Shown here: positions 52,057-60,045 of the stretch, piece by piece
How the letters are laid out: each line of letters begins with the position of its first letter
Numbering within the stretch: position 1 is the first letter of the stretch
Origin: Clostridia bacterium
Lineage (GTDB): Bacteria > Bacillota > Clostridia > Oscillospirales > Acutalibacteraceae
Length of the DNA stretch: 64,000 bases
Direction: 5' to 3'
Assembly (NCBI GenBank): GCA_017621885.1
Contig: JAGASD010000022.1
Location: forward strand, 1 to 64,000
Position numbers and translations under genes: made by a program
The notes under the pieces: model-generated
Told to the model about the DNA's origin: nothing
The model's input: the letters and a program-made list of their open reading frames with translations, nothing else
The model's database searches: none

Positions 52057-52067
52057 ATGTTACATTC
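51961..52067. repeat. Inverted repeats next to the attachment junction
   Basis: AGACCAT/ATGGTCT (51961-51985) is followed by a perfect 15-bp pair, GAATGTAACATTTAC and GTAAATGTTACATTC (52030-52044 and 52053-52067). They start 15 bases inside the presumed junction and could be recombinase binding sites or terminators. Confidence 0.6.
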
Positions 52068-52584
52068 GTTTCGTTAATACTAATCACATACATTAAACAC
52101 TATAGGTATTTTATTATACAGGTTAAATAAAAGCCTAAAAACTTCGCTTGCTAAAAGTTTGCAACTCACATGTCGCCTTTAAACACCAATGCAAACGCTT
52201 CTATAACACGAGTAAGTAAAACTATAAAAACACGTACATACAATTATAAAATACATATGCTGAGGAAAGTTAACACATAACAACCGTCCTTATAATAATA
52301 TAAAGCAAGTGTATTGTTTTTAAAATAACAACTACATATCCACACAAAAAATTATTCTATTCACAACTAAACAATGTTATTTATTTGATTTTTTTAGTTG
52401 ATTTTTTTAGTTGATTTTTTTAGTTGATTTTTTTAGTTGATTTTTTTATTAGACCTTTTCATCAATTAAAAGTTTCTTAACATTATTATAGTGTTCTTTG
52501 TCCGTCATAACCAGTACTACAATGGCTATAGTTGCTATGAGCGAGATGATTGATATCAAACAAAGCTAAAACACAATACTACAC
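52068..52584. other. Non-coding AT-rich stretch with 13-bp tandem repeat
   Basis: No convincing gene is seen in this 500-base stretch. At 52385-52449 a 13-base unit (TTGATTTTTTTAG) is repeated five times, the last unit diverged. A 36-codon TTG-started frame on the minus strand (52449-52559) has no ribosome binding site. Confidence 0.6.
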
Positions 52585-52657
52585 GGGGCATTAACTCAAC
52601 TGAGATGAGTGTTTGACTAACAGCCAAGAGATCAGGGTTCGCCCCTATGCTCCACCA
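52585..52657 (+). tRNA. Degenerate tRNA-like sequence ending in CCA
   Basis: The 73 bases fold into an acceptor stem GGGGCAT/ATGCTCC with ACCA, a D-arm ACTC/GAGT, and an anticodon arm with loop CTAACAG (would read AAC). The T-arm is short: AGGG TTCG CCCT lacks about three bases of a normal TTCGAAT loop. The D-loop lacks the GG pair. It could be a decayed tRNA, an unusual tRNA-like RNA or a tRNA fragment carried by the element. Confidence 0.45.
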
Positions 52658-52704
52658 TATAAAATGGTCGACACCTAATATTGAGGTCCGACCATTTTAT
52701 ATGG
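52655..52704. terminator. Perfect 16-bp hairpin between tRNA-like sequence and U32 gene
   Basis: CCATATAAAATGGTCG and CGACCATTTTATATGG pair completely, with an inner ACCT/AGGT. The left arm begins with the CCA of the tRNA-like sequence. It can end transcripts from both sides. Confidence 0.7.
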
Positions 52705-52720
52705 AATAAATCTATATTTT

Positions 52721-53797
52721 TCAGAGTTTTTTATAAAAATTATCACAATAAGTACAAGTTTCTCCACATATTTCATTTGAGCAACGATGTGTCTTGTTTG
52801 AAAACCAAAATTCAAGAAAACCATCAAGTTTTTCATTAAGAATAACAAAAGGTGGTACAAAGAGATCATTATTACAACTTATTGTTTCAAGATGTTTCCA
52901 TAGTTCTAATAAGTTCCCCTCATAATGTTGGCTCATATAAGCCGAAATTATTCGTTTCATATACTCCGTTGAACCAGTCCGACCAGTTAACTTAAAATGA
53001 TTTATACCAATTTGATTATATAAACCCATATCTTCAGGCCGAATAAAATTCGATTTTAACCAGCCAAGTGCATTGTTTCTGCTATTTATACAACGTTGCA
53101 TAGGGTAATCATCAAAGTACACATCATTCACATCATATCCTAGGGAATGTAGCTGATAACAATGTGTTCGATATATACAATCAGTATAAGAGCAATATCC
53201 ATCATAACAAGTTCCGTTTATACAAAATTCATTCGCCAAGAGTGATAAGACTATTTCGTTACTATTACAATAATTTGATAAATTTTCCAAGAAAGTAATA
53301 TCTCTATTTCTACTTAAGTTCCCACATAATTTATTAACATTGTAATATTCTTTCCAAAGCTTTACCTGTGTAACAGTATCTATATTGGCAATTGTACTTA
53401 TTTCTATGTTTACTTCGTCACTTAATTCCCTTATAAACTCAGCCATTATCGGTAGGGTTATCGTGATTGTTTTTACACCACAATCCATAAGAAATCTAAT
53501 ATAATCTTGAATTGTTTTTTTTATTTTAAAGATATCTTTTTTGTTTCCAAGACAAGAAGTGTTTAATGTATAGTTAAAACCAATATTGTTTTGTTGTAGT
53601 TTTTCAATGTGTTTTCTAAACTCGTGTCTAGAGACATCTGGTATCCTAAATGCAGGTCTGGCAGTTAAAAAGCTACTTTCTTTTCTGGAACCATAAACCT
53701 CGTAGATTTTGCTTTTTTGACAACAAAGGTTTTGCTCTATTAGGAAATCCAATAAATCATAAGTGAAGTTGTATCCCACTTTCAAATGTTCCACCAT
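52721..53797 (-). CDS. U32-family iron-sulfur protein (peptidase U32/TrhP/UbiU-like)
   Basis: The 358-aa protein has the U32 barrel pattern (KVGYNFTYD near the start, YEVYGS, ITITLPIMAEF, STIANIDT) and a cysteine-rich centre (CINGTC, GYCSYTDC, RTHC, about 205-228) like the [4Fe-4S] ligands of this family, then IRPEDMGLYNQIGINHFKLTGR. Known relatives hydroxylate tRNA uridine (TrhP), 23S rRNA cytidine (RlhA) or ubiquinone precursors without oxygen. ATG at 53797, nine bases after GGAGG; an ATG six bases earlier is too close. It overlaps the preceding gene and ends the cargo operon. Confidence 0.8.
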   Translation of the reverse strand: MVEHLKVGYNFTYDLLDFLIEQNLCCQKSKIYEVYGSRKESSFLTARPAFRIPDVSRHEFRKHIEKLQQNNIGFNYTLNTSCLGNKKDIFKIKKTIQDYIRFLMDCGVKTITITLPIMAEFIRELSDEVNIEISTIANIDTVTQVKLWKEYYNVNKLCGNLSRNRDITFLENLSNYCNSNEIVLSLLANEFCINGTCYDGYCSYTDCIYRTHCYQLHSLGYDVNDVYFDDYPMQRCINSRNNALGWLKSNFIRPEDMGLYNQIGINHFKLTGRTGSTEYMKRIISAYMSQHYEGNLLELWKHLETISCNNDLFVPPFVILNEKLDGFLEFWFSNKTHRCSNEICGETCTYCDNFYKKL

Positions 53798-54572
53798 ATC
53801 CATTCACCTCCATTGTAAAACCATTTCTACTCCATAGCCATAATGGAGTATGAATATCTATCGGACACAAGGAAGTACCCTCAAATATATATGCCCATTG
53901 CGAGCTGACAAAATCTCTAATATCGCTTCTTTCAAGATCAGTGTCGTTGATTAATCCTAAAACCTTACTTGCTTGTAATACATGTGTATCGGGAGCAACT
54001 GATATTTTTTCTCTGTCGATGAAATGTATATCTGAATATTGTTCAATGACATATAGCCAATAATTTCTTATTTTTTCTCCCGATATATAAGGAAAGGATT
54101 TTTTATTAGAAAGCATATATGATTTTATTCTATCTACTGAAAAGTCATTGTATGAAATAAAATTACGCACACTTCCTTGAAATTGAATTGCTAGTGTTTC
54201 TGAGATTTTCATCCAAATTTCTGGATGTTTATTGGGTTGAAGCGCCACTTTATATTTAAGAAGATGTTGGCGTAATTCATTAATCGATAAGTTGCAAACA
54301 TCGTTTGGAGAAAAAACAACATTTGTAGTTTCATCTTCATATGTAGTTTTTGCTGCTTCCCAAAGCTTATAAGAGTTTCTTTGATAATTAAGAGCCATTG
54401 GAAGGGTAAAGTATAATAAGTTTTCCTCAGAGCATAAATCCAAATGAGGATTTGAGTCTTCAGGCATTGTTTCACCCCCAAGTTCTCCTTTTTGGTACAG
54501 ATCAATTAATTTTTCTGCTACCAATAATATCTCATCTTTCTTTTTTTTATCAAAACTGATGGTTTTTCCCAT
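53757..54572 (-). CDS. HhH-GPD-like protein, possibly a DNA-glycosylase or base pyrophosphorylase relative
   Basis: The 271-aa protein is mostly helical. ISGEKIRNYWLYVI (about 165-178) takes the place of the hairpin of endonuclease III, and SVAPDTHVLQASKVLGL (about 192-208) resembles the VDTHV...LG catalytic-Asp segment of HhH-GPD glycosylases. CPIDIHTPLWLWSRNG (about 238-253) lies near the end. No Lys for lyase chemistry and no Fe-S cysteines are evident. Phage base-hypermodification enzymes of the aGPT-PPlase type share this fold, so a base-linked role is possible. GGAGG precedes the ATG, one base after the previous gene's stop. Confidence 0.55.
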   Translation of the reverse strand: MGKTISFDKKKKDEILLVAEKLIDLYQKGELGGETMPEDSNPHLDLCSEENLLYFTLPMALNYQRNSYKLWEAAKTTYEDETTNVVFSPNDVCNLSINELRQHLLKYKVALQPNKHPEIWMKISETLAIQFQGSVRNFISYNDFSVDRIKSYMLSNKKSFPYISGEKIRNYWLYVIEQYSDIHFIDREKISVAPDTHVLQASKVLGLINDTDLERSDIRDFVSSQWAYIFEGTSLCPIDIHTPLWLWSRNGFTMEVNGYGGTFESGIQLHL

Positions 54573-54573
54573 T

Positions 54574-55830
54574 TTAATCCTCCTTATAAAAAATAGCTAC
54601 AGTTACCGTTTCAAGATCTTTGTAATCAATACATCCTTTTTCTGCTGCAATGGTTATTGCAGAAGAAATTTCGTTTGTAAGTAAGCCAGCTTTAATAGAA
54701 TTTGCTGAAACCAACTGCAATCCAATGTCTCCCATAAGCTTTATTAATTCATCTATAGAATATGTGAAAGAAAAGACTTCAGCAGTTTCACCAGAATCTA
54801 AAACAAATATTGTTTTGTCTCCTTTTGAAGCACTTCCTCTTAACAATGATGCCCATTGCTTTGCTGGTAAAGAAAAAGCCAAGTAACCCCCAGATTTTAA
54901 TAATCTAAAAAGTTCACAAATTGCTTCGGGATAAAAATAAGGATCTCCTAGAGAACAAACGATAACATCAAATGATTCGGCTGGATAAGGTATACAACGA
55001 ACACTTGTAATTATTTTACTTGTAGAGCCATTTATATTAGACATTTCTTTTGAAATGTCAGCAAAACAATACTGTTCACAAGTAGGCGTTACTACCTCAT
55101 ATAACCACCCTTGACCAGGACCTATTTCTAAAACTTTGCTATCAGCTTTTACATAATCATAAAAAAACTTCTTAAAGAACGACGCGGAAAGTTCATGGAA
55201 ATTTCTTGTTGTTATTCGTTTTTCTTCTGTAAAATACTTTGCAACTTTATTATACCCTACCCTATTTATATAATCAACAAATCCTGTTCTGGGAAAGGCA
55301 TCACAATATCTTAGGTATGTAGAAATCTTATTGTGTAAATATTCTGCATTTTTTTCGATTGATGCACCATGATCATTATAAAAAATAATATCAAAGTCAT
55401 CTTCACATATTGAATTATAGTATTCAGCATCTTCGTCATTACGCGTTGATTTGATGGGTTGAGATTTAAGTAATATTGAAATAACATTATCTTTTAAGAG
55501 CTGATTAATTTTTTTATGATTTTGAGGGTGGATTTCTTTTATCAAAAGGATACCATCTTTTAAATTTTCCAAAATAAAGTCACGTCTCATTCCATAGTAA
55601 TTTCCATAAACTTTATCAATGTTGAGAATTTCTCCTTTTTCTGATAAATCAAAAAACTGCTCAGATGATATAAAGATATACTCATTATTAGTTTCTTCAG
55701 GGCGTTGTTTTCGGGTTGTATAGGATATAGGGCGTAAATAAACATCTGGATACATTTCTATTAGTTTATTTATTAAAGTTGTTTTTCCACTTCCACTTTT
55801 TCCGCCAATTAAAATTAACTTCGAGTTCAA
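54574..55830 (-). CDS. Guanylate-kinase-like domain fused to SAM methyltransferase
   Basis: A 418-aa fusion. Residues 1-190 are a guanylate-kinase-like P-loop domain: LIGGKSGSGKTTLINKL (Walker A), SYTTRKQRPEE (nucleotide-monophosphate-binding segment as in GMK) and an EYIFISSEQF segment. Residues about 230-418 are a class I methyltransferase: VLEIGPGQGWLYEV (motif I), FDVIVCSLGD (motif IV region) and LLKSGGYLAFSLP (post-motif). Start is TTG at 55830 with AAGGAGG 6 bases upstream. A free-nucleotide kinase joined to a methylase suggests modification of a nucleotide (inference). Confidence 0.8.
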   Translation of the reverse strand: MNSKLILIGGKSGSGKTTLINKLIEMYPDVYLRPISYTTRKQRPEETNNEYIFISSEQFFDLSEKGEILNIDKVYGNYYGMRRDFILENLKDGILLIKEIHPQNHKKINQLLKDNVISILLKSQPIKSTRNDEDAEYYNSICEDDFDIIFYNDHGASIEKNAEYLHNKISTYLRYCDAFPRTGFVDYINRVGYNKVAKYFTEEKRITTRNFHELSASFFKKFFYDYVKADSKVLEIGPGQGWLYEVVTPTCEQYCFADISKEMSNINGSTSKIITSVRCIPYPAESFDVIVCSLGDPYFYPEAICELFRLLKSGGYLAFSLPAKQWASLLRGSASKGDKTIFVLDSGETAEVFSFTYSIDELIKLMGDIGLQLVSANSIKAGLLTNEISSAITIAAEKGCIDYKDLETVTVAIFYKED

Positions 55831-55842
55831 GATAGTACCTCC

Positions 55843-56589
55843 TTAATGTGAAATAAAAACAATATTTTTATTTGATTTATTAATACAAAATGCACAATTT
55901 GCACAGTTAGCAACTAAATTGTATTGTTCTGGACAAATCAAGAAATCTTTTTTATTTTTATACATAGCAATCTCGCTAATTTTATCTACTGTTATGCTCA
56001 TTTTTAGGTTGGGTTTTTGATGCATTGAAGAATCATAAGACGCAAATAAGTTAACATTTTCAAGAGATGAAAGTTCGTTTATTGAAGGTTTTAATTCAGG
56101 GACAGCCCAAGAACGCGTGTATCCCCAAAAATTAACATTACTCAGTTTTTTACATATACTAATCCACATATCAATGTATTCTATTGAAAAAAAGTCACCA
56201 CTCGAATGTAGTCTAACAGCTATTTTTTTCTCCTTATTATCAAGTATTTGATTAATAATATCTGTTTCTAATTTTTTTGGTTCATTTATTGTATACCACC
56301 AGTTTTCACACCAAAGTTCTATATTATAAATATTCGACCTTAAATCCAAATTGTAACAATGAGTATGACACCATGAAGAAGCTCCAGGACATGTAACACA
56401 TGGTGGTAGATTCCATACGTATACTACATCAAAAAACTTGCCAGTAGTACCCGTTTTTGTATTTCCTTCCTCTAAATGCCAAATAGTTGATCGAGTGGGC
56501 TTTTGTGGTGATAGTTGTATAAATTTTTCAAAAATATTGTTTCGTTCTTTCTGTTTGTTAAGATCTATTCCTTTGCGTTTGAGTTTCAT
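55843..56589 (-). CDS. Gp88-like cysteine-rich protein
   Basis: The 248-aa protein resembles the phage Gene-product-88 family as I recall it: LPPCVTCPGASSWCHTHCYN (about 61-80) with four cysteines, IAVRLHSSGDFFSIEYIDMW (about 122-141), FWGYTRSW (about 152-159), SYDSS, and a C-terminal CPEQ, CANCAFC cluster. The cysteine spacing suggests an iron-sulfur or zinc site. Biochemical function unknown. CGGAG lies 7 bases before the ATG at 56589; an in-frame ATG 18 bases upstream precedes the box. It is 12 bases from the kinase-methylase gene. Confidence 0.65.
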   Translation of the reverse strand: MKLKRKGIDLNKQKERNNIFEKFIQLSPQKPTRSTIWHLEEGNTKTGTTGKFFDVVYVWNLPPCVTCPGASSWCHTHCYNLDLRSNIYNIELWCENWWYTINEPKKLETDIINQILDNKEKKIAVRLHSSGDFFSIEYIDMWISICKKLSNVNFWGYTRSWAVPELKPSINELSSLENVNLFASYDSSMHQKPNLKMSITVDKISEIAMYKNKKDFLICPEQYNLVANCANCAFCINKSNKNIVFISH

Positions 56590-56749
56590 TGCGTTTCTCC
56601 GTTGCATTGTGTTTTAGCTACTGTAGCATATATTATAATGTTACATATCTATAAGATACATTTTTTTGATTATTGTGGTAATTATCCAGCAAATGTTTAT
56701 AGTACCTCTATTAGGCTTTTTTAGTTGCAAAAGTTTTTGGTGCAAAAAT

Positions 56750-57754
56750 TTATTTGTATATTGGAAACCCACACCAAGCAGCCAGTTGATTTTTATGACC
56801 GTTATTAGTGATAAAGAATTCCAAAAACTTGCCATTATTATTTAAATATTTTTCATATATTTTTTTATCAAAATCGTCATTTTTTTTAGGTAATCTATTT
56901 ATGATAATTATTACATCATATTTGGGAGGATTTTGCTCATAAAACAGTTCTTGTGTTACAGATTGTAATTTTAAAAGATTTTTAAATGTTGGCGTAATTA
57001 AATGATCAGTTCCTGCTTGTACCAATAAAACATCTTTATTTTTAAAAAATTCAGCCATTTTGATGCAACATGACTCAATTAATTTTTTTCTTATTACCGA
57101 AAAAATACTCAACCCTATTAAAAGTACGATAGTCATAATTACAAATAGAAATATAATTAAATCTGTAAGTACAACATAAAAAACAACGGCCACGATTATT
57201 ATGAGGATTTTGTGAATATCCTTCTTATGAACTCCTAAATCGGTAAATGGGATTACAAAAAAATGAAAAAATTTTCTTGTGCGATTAACTTTGATTGCTT
57301 CGTGGTTTATATTTTTGAAAAGGTCTTCTAACGGAACAACAAAACCTATATAAAGAGAAAGACTACTAACAGTCCAACTCAAATAATTGAAACTTTGACT
57401 CTTTGTAAAATACAATAACAATGATACAATAGCATTAAGCAACAAAGTCAAGCAAAAAACACTTGAAATTTGCTTTGATGTAACAGCTGTTGTATCATCT
57501 GATTTTATTACCAATTTCGGAATTACTATTGATGTAATGAAGAGTATAATTGTATATAATATCAACATTATAAAGTCTTTTATAAAGTCTTTTAGTTCAA
57601 AAAAGGATAATAAAGAGCTTCCCACATAATATATTGATAAAATAACTAGTGAGCTTAAGATTATCCGCATAATGTTTTCAAACTTTATACCGGAATACTC
57701 TCCTACATCCTTTTTATACATATAAATGTCACGATTTTGTTTACAAGTTTCCAT
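56750..57754 (-). CDS. Membrane protein of unknown function with cytosolic C-terminal domain
   Basis: The 334-aa protein has about seven hydrophobic segments between residues 28 and 225 in pairs, then a soluble C-terminal domain (about 230-334) with DVLLVQAGTDHLITPTF and PPKYDVIIIINRLPKK, reminiscent of a nucleotide- or signal-sensing Rossmann-like strand order. Family not recognised. GGAGG precedes the ATG at 57754. A 160-base gap separates it from the Gp88-like gene. It has the low GC of the neighbouring cargo. Confidence 0.65.
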   Translation of the reverse strand: METCKQNRDIYMYKKDVGEYSGIKFENIMRIILSSLVILSIYYVGSSLLSFFELKDFIKDFIMLILYTIILFITSIVIPKLVIKSDDTTAVTSKQISSVFCLTLLLNAIVSLLLYFTKSQSFNYLSWTVSSLSLYIGFVVPLEDLFKNINHEAIKVNRTRKFFHFFVIPFTDLGVHKKDIHKILIIIVAVVFYVVLTDLIIFLFVIMTIVLLIGLSIFSVIRKKLIESCCIKMAEFFKNKDVLLVQAGTDHLITPTFKNLLKLQSVTQELFYEQNPPKYDVIIIINRLPKKNDDFDKKIYEKYLNNNGKFLEFFITNNGHKNQLAAWCGFPIYK

Positions 57755-57833
57755 AATTATCCTCCAATACTTTAAGTTTTATATTTAATTTATACTGTAA
57801 GAGTTGGAACAAGTTACTGCGTTGTTACACAAC

Positions 57834-58058
57834 TTAATTTTCCTCTTCTTTATTTCTATAACCCTCAATTCTCTTAATCCACTCTTCTTTTTCTTCAGGA
57901 GTTAATTCTCCTAGTGGTTTACGCAATATCCTTGCTGCCTTAGATGCATAAAACAGCAATTCTATATTATCTTTATGTAAAGGATTTTTGCCTATCCTCA
58001 TCATAGTGGCTTTCTTCAAAACAAAAGCTGCAAATGAAAATACTGCATTTTTAATCAT
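57834..58058 (-). CDS. Small hypothetical protein
   Basis: A 74-aa protein with an N-terminal amphipathic segment (MIKNAVFSFAAFVLKKATMM) and a charged C-terminal helix (ELTPEEKEEWIKRIEGYR). GGAGGTG lies 8 bases before the ATG at 58058. Not recognised; probably an accessory gene of the integrated element. Confidence 0.6.
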   Translation of the reverse strand: MIKNAVFSFAAFVLKKATMMRIGKNPLHKDNIELLFYASKAARILRKPLGELTPEEKEEWIKRIEGYRNKEEEN

Positions 58059-58153
58059 CTTAAATGCACCTCCATATATATATGACTAAAAATTCAAAAT
58101 ACTTCACAAAATTTTTCGAAAATATTTAAAATCGTGAAATTCGACAAAAAACG

Positions 58154-58194
58154 ACACCGTGTTTCGTGCAACTACGACAATACGGTGTTTTTTT
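58154..58194 (+). terminator. Terminator or attenuator ahead of the plus-strand operon
   Basis: ACACCGT/ACGGTGT with inner CGT/ACG and a following T7, 80 bases before the first start codon. It can end a short leader RNA or serve as an attenuator. Confidence 0.7.
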
Positions 58195-58275
58195 ATATAT
58201 ACCCATATGAAAGGAGTTGGTGATAAATATGAATCACCCATAAATTTTAACAATAATTAATAGGAGTTGATTTTA

Positions 58276-58578
58276 ATGAATTTAGGTAAAAAGCATCCAA
58301 GATTGATTGGTATGTCAGATCGTGACGAAAGAGAACTAAACTCTATTGAAGAAGTTGCAAAATATATATGTGAAAAAGGTGTGTCAGGTGATGTAACAAT
58401 TACATACGAAGACGGAACTCCGTTCTTAAACACCTTCGGAATATATATTGATAGGATTTCTGATATGGAGTATCGTTCAGAATTGTTAAAAGTCCTTATT
58501 CCTATGCAGAAAGCATTGGACGGCACAGAAGATTTTGGTGATCCCGATGACTCTGAAGATATGGGAATCGAAATGTAA
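58276..58578 (+). CDS. Small conserved-looking element protein
   Basis: A 100-aa acidic protein (GEDFGDPDDSED-like tail). Start ATG at 58276 with TAGGAG 9 bases upstream, chosen over a TTG nine bases earlier that overlaps the box. The middle (DVTITYEDGTPFLNTFGIYID) looks beta-rich. Not recognised; it lies 15 bases before the DUF4314 gene and is probably part of the same operon of the conjugative element. Confidence 0.65.
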   Translation: MNLGKKHPRLIGMSDRDERELNSIEEVAKYICEKGVSGDVTITYEDGTPFLNTFGIYIDRISDMEYRSELLKVLIPMQKALDGTEDFGDPDDSEDMGIEM

Positions 58579-58593
58579 AAGAGGTGAAATTTT

Positions 58594-58887
58594 ATGAGCT
58601 CATTTGAGAATATGTCACGATATGCAGAACGAATGCAGAAGCAGTATCCCGAAGGTACTCGCCTTTTGTTGAACAGCATGAATGATCCTTACGCTCCTGT
58701 TCCACCCGGTACAAGAGGTACAGTTAACTTTGTAGATGATGCTGGGCAAATTCATATGAAATGGGATAACGGTAGAACACTTGCAATCGTTCCCAGTGAA
58801 GACGATTTCAGAAAGCTCACCGATGAAGAATTGGCAGAAGAATCTGAAATCGAAGAAGAATCAGAAAATTTTGAACAAACAATGTAA
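58594..58887 (+). CDS. DUF4314 domain protein
   Basis: The 97-aa protein matches DUF4314: PPGTRGTVNFVDDAGQIHM (about 36-54) then WDNGRTLAIVPSEDDF, an SH3-like small beta-barrel found in conjugative elements of Firmicutes. Acidic C-terminal tail. GAGGTG precedes the ATG. Function of the family is unknown. Confidence 0.88.
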   Translation: MSSFENMSRYAERMQKQYPEGTRLLLNSMNDPYAPVPPGTRGTVNFVDDAGQIHMKWDNGRTLAIVPSEDDFRKLTDEELAEESEIEEESENFEQTM

Positions 58888-58916
58888 AAAGAGGTGTTAA
58901 AAACTAAATAATCAGA

Positions 58917-60041
58917 ATGGTCGGATGCCGTATGGCAATCCGATTTTTTGATATGTTTGCAGGTATCGGTGGTTTTCGTACAGGATTAACTAAAATAGGA
59001 GGTTTTGAGTGTGTCGGTCATTGTGAAATTGATAAATACGCTAATGCAGCGTATTGTGCGATGTATAAAACCGGGGGTGAGCAATATTATGAAGATGCGC
59101 GAGAAATCGACCCCCAAAATCTCCCCAACTTTGACCTGCTCTGTGCAGGATTTCCTTGCCAAGCTTTCAGCGTTGCCGGAAAGCGAATGGGATTCAGTGA
59201 TACAAGAGGAACTCTCTTCTTCGATGTTGCCCGAATCCTTGAAGTTAAAAAACCTGCATTTGTATTCTTGGAAAACGTTCAAGGTTTGTTATCGCATGAC
59301 TCAGGCGAAACACTTAAAACTATCTACTCCGTGCTTGTTGAAATGGGGTATAATCTCGAATGGTGTGTGCTTAACAGCAAATATTTCGGAGTCCCCCAAC
59401 AAAGACGGCGGTTGTATATTATCGGATATCTTGATGGACGATGTACCGGACAAATATTTCCTGTCGAATGCTGCAATGGAGCGAATCTTAAAGAAATCAT
59501 CCCCGGCAGTCAAGGACAGAGAGTCTATGACATAACAGGTGTTTCTTGTACATTGTGTGCAGGTGGCGGTGGTATGGGTGGAAAAACAGGATTGTACTTT
59601 ATTGATATGAATAGTGATCCTATTATCACTCCCCAAGCACGATGCATAACTGCACGACAAGATTCAGGTGTAAGCAATCGCAAAGGAGAACACTCAGGTG
59701 TGTTGGTAGAAGATGCTCCGAGAGCAATATTGACACCCGACAGAGAAAAGGTTCGTCAGCAAGGCAGACGGATGAAAGAACCAAATGAGGAAATGTTCAC
59801 AATAACTGCTCAAGATAGACATGGCGTTTATCATAAGGGCAGAATCCGTAAGCTTATGCCCATTGAGTGTTGGCGTTTGCAAGGGTTTGAAGACAAACAA
59901 TTTAATAAGGTTGTCGCATCTGGTATTAAGGATGGACAGTTATATAAGATGGCTGGTAACTCTGTGAGTGTACCGGTCATTTCTGCTATTGGCAGAAAAA
60001 TAAGAGAAGTTAATGAAAAATATCAAATTGTAAAGGAGTGA
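58917..60041 (+). CDS. DNA (cytosine-5) methyltransferase
   Basis: A 374-aa type II-like orphan C5-methylase. Motif I FFDMFAGIGGFRTGL (about 10-24), motif IV GFPCQAFSVAGKR (about 78-90; catalytic Cys), motif VI ENVQGL (about 117-122), motif VIII QRRRLY, and motifs IX-X at the end (LQGF, AGNSVSVPVI). No restriction endonuclease gene is adjacent. ATG at 58917 or at 58932 (MAIRFF) are both possible. It may protect the element from host restriction. Confidence 0.93.
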   Translation: MVGCRMAIRFFDMFAGIGGFRTGLTKIGGFECVGHCEIDKYANAAYCAMYKTGGEQYYEDAREIDPQNLPNFDLLCAGFPCQAFSVAGKRMGFSDTRGTLFFDVARILEVKKPAFVFLENVQGLLSHDSGETLKTIYSVLVEMGYNLEWCVLNSKYFGVPQQRRRLYIIGYLDGRCTGQIFPVECCNGANLKEIIPGSQGQRVYDITGVSCTLCAGGGGMGGKTGLYFIDMNSDPIITPQARCITARQDSGVSNRKGEHSGVLVEDAPRAILTPDREKVRQQGRRMKEPNEEMFTITAQDRHGVYHKGRIRKLMPIECWRLQGFEDKQFNKVVASGIKDGQLYKMAGNSVSVPVISAIGRKIREVNEKYQIVKE

Positions 60042-60045
60042 TAGT

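Noticed and set aside
52449-52559. 36-codon minus-strand ORF with hydrophobic start
   Set aside because: TTG start without a ribosome binding site, ends in the 13-bp tandem repeat; could be a decayed gene end at best.
52585-52657. Functional tRNA-Val (AAC)
   Set aside because: The T-arm is about three bases short and the D-loop lacks GG, so it is listed only as tRNA-like.
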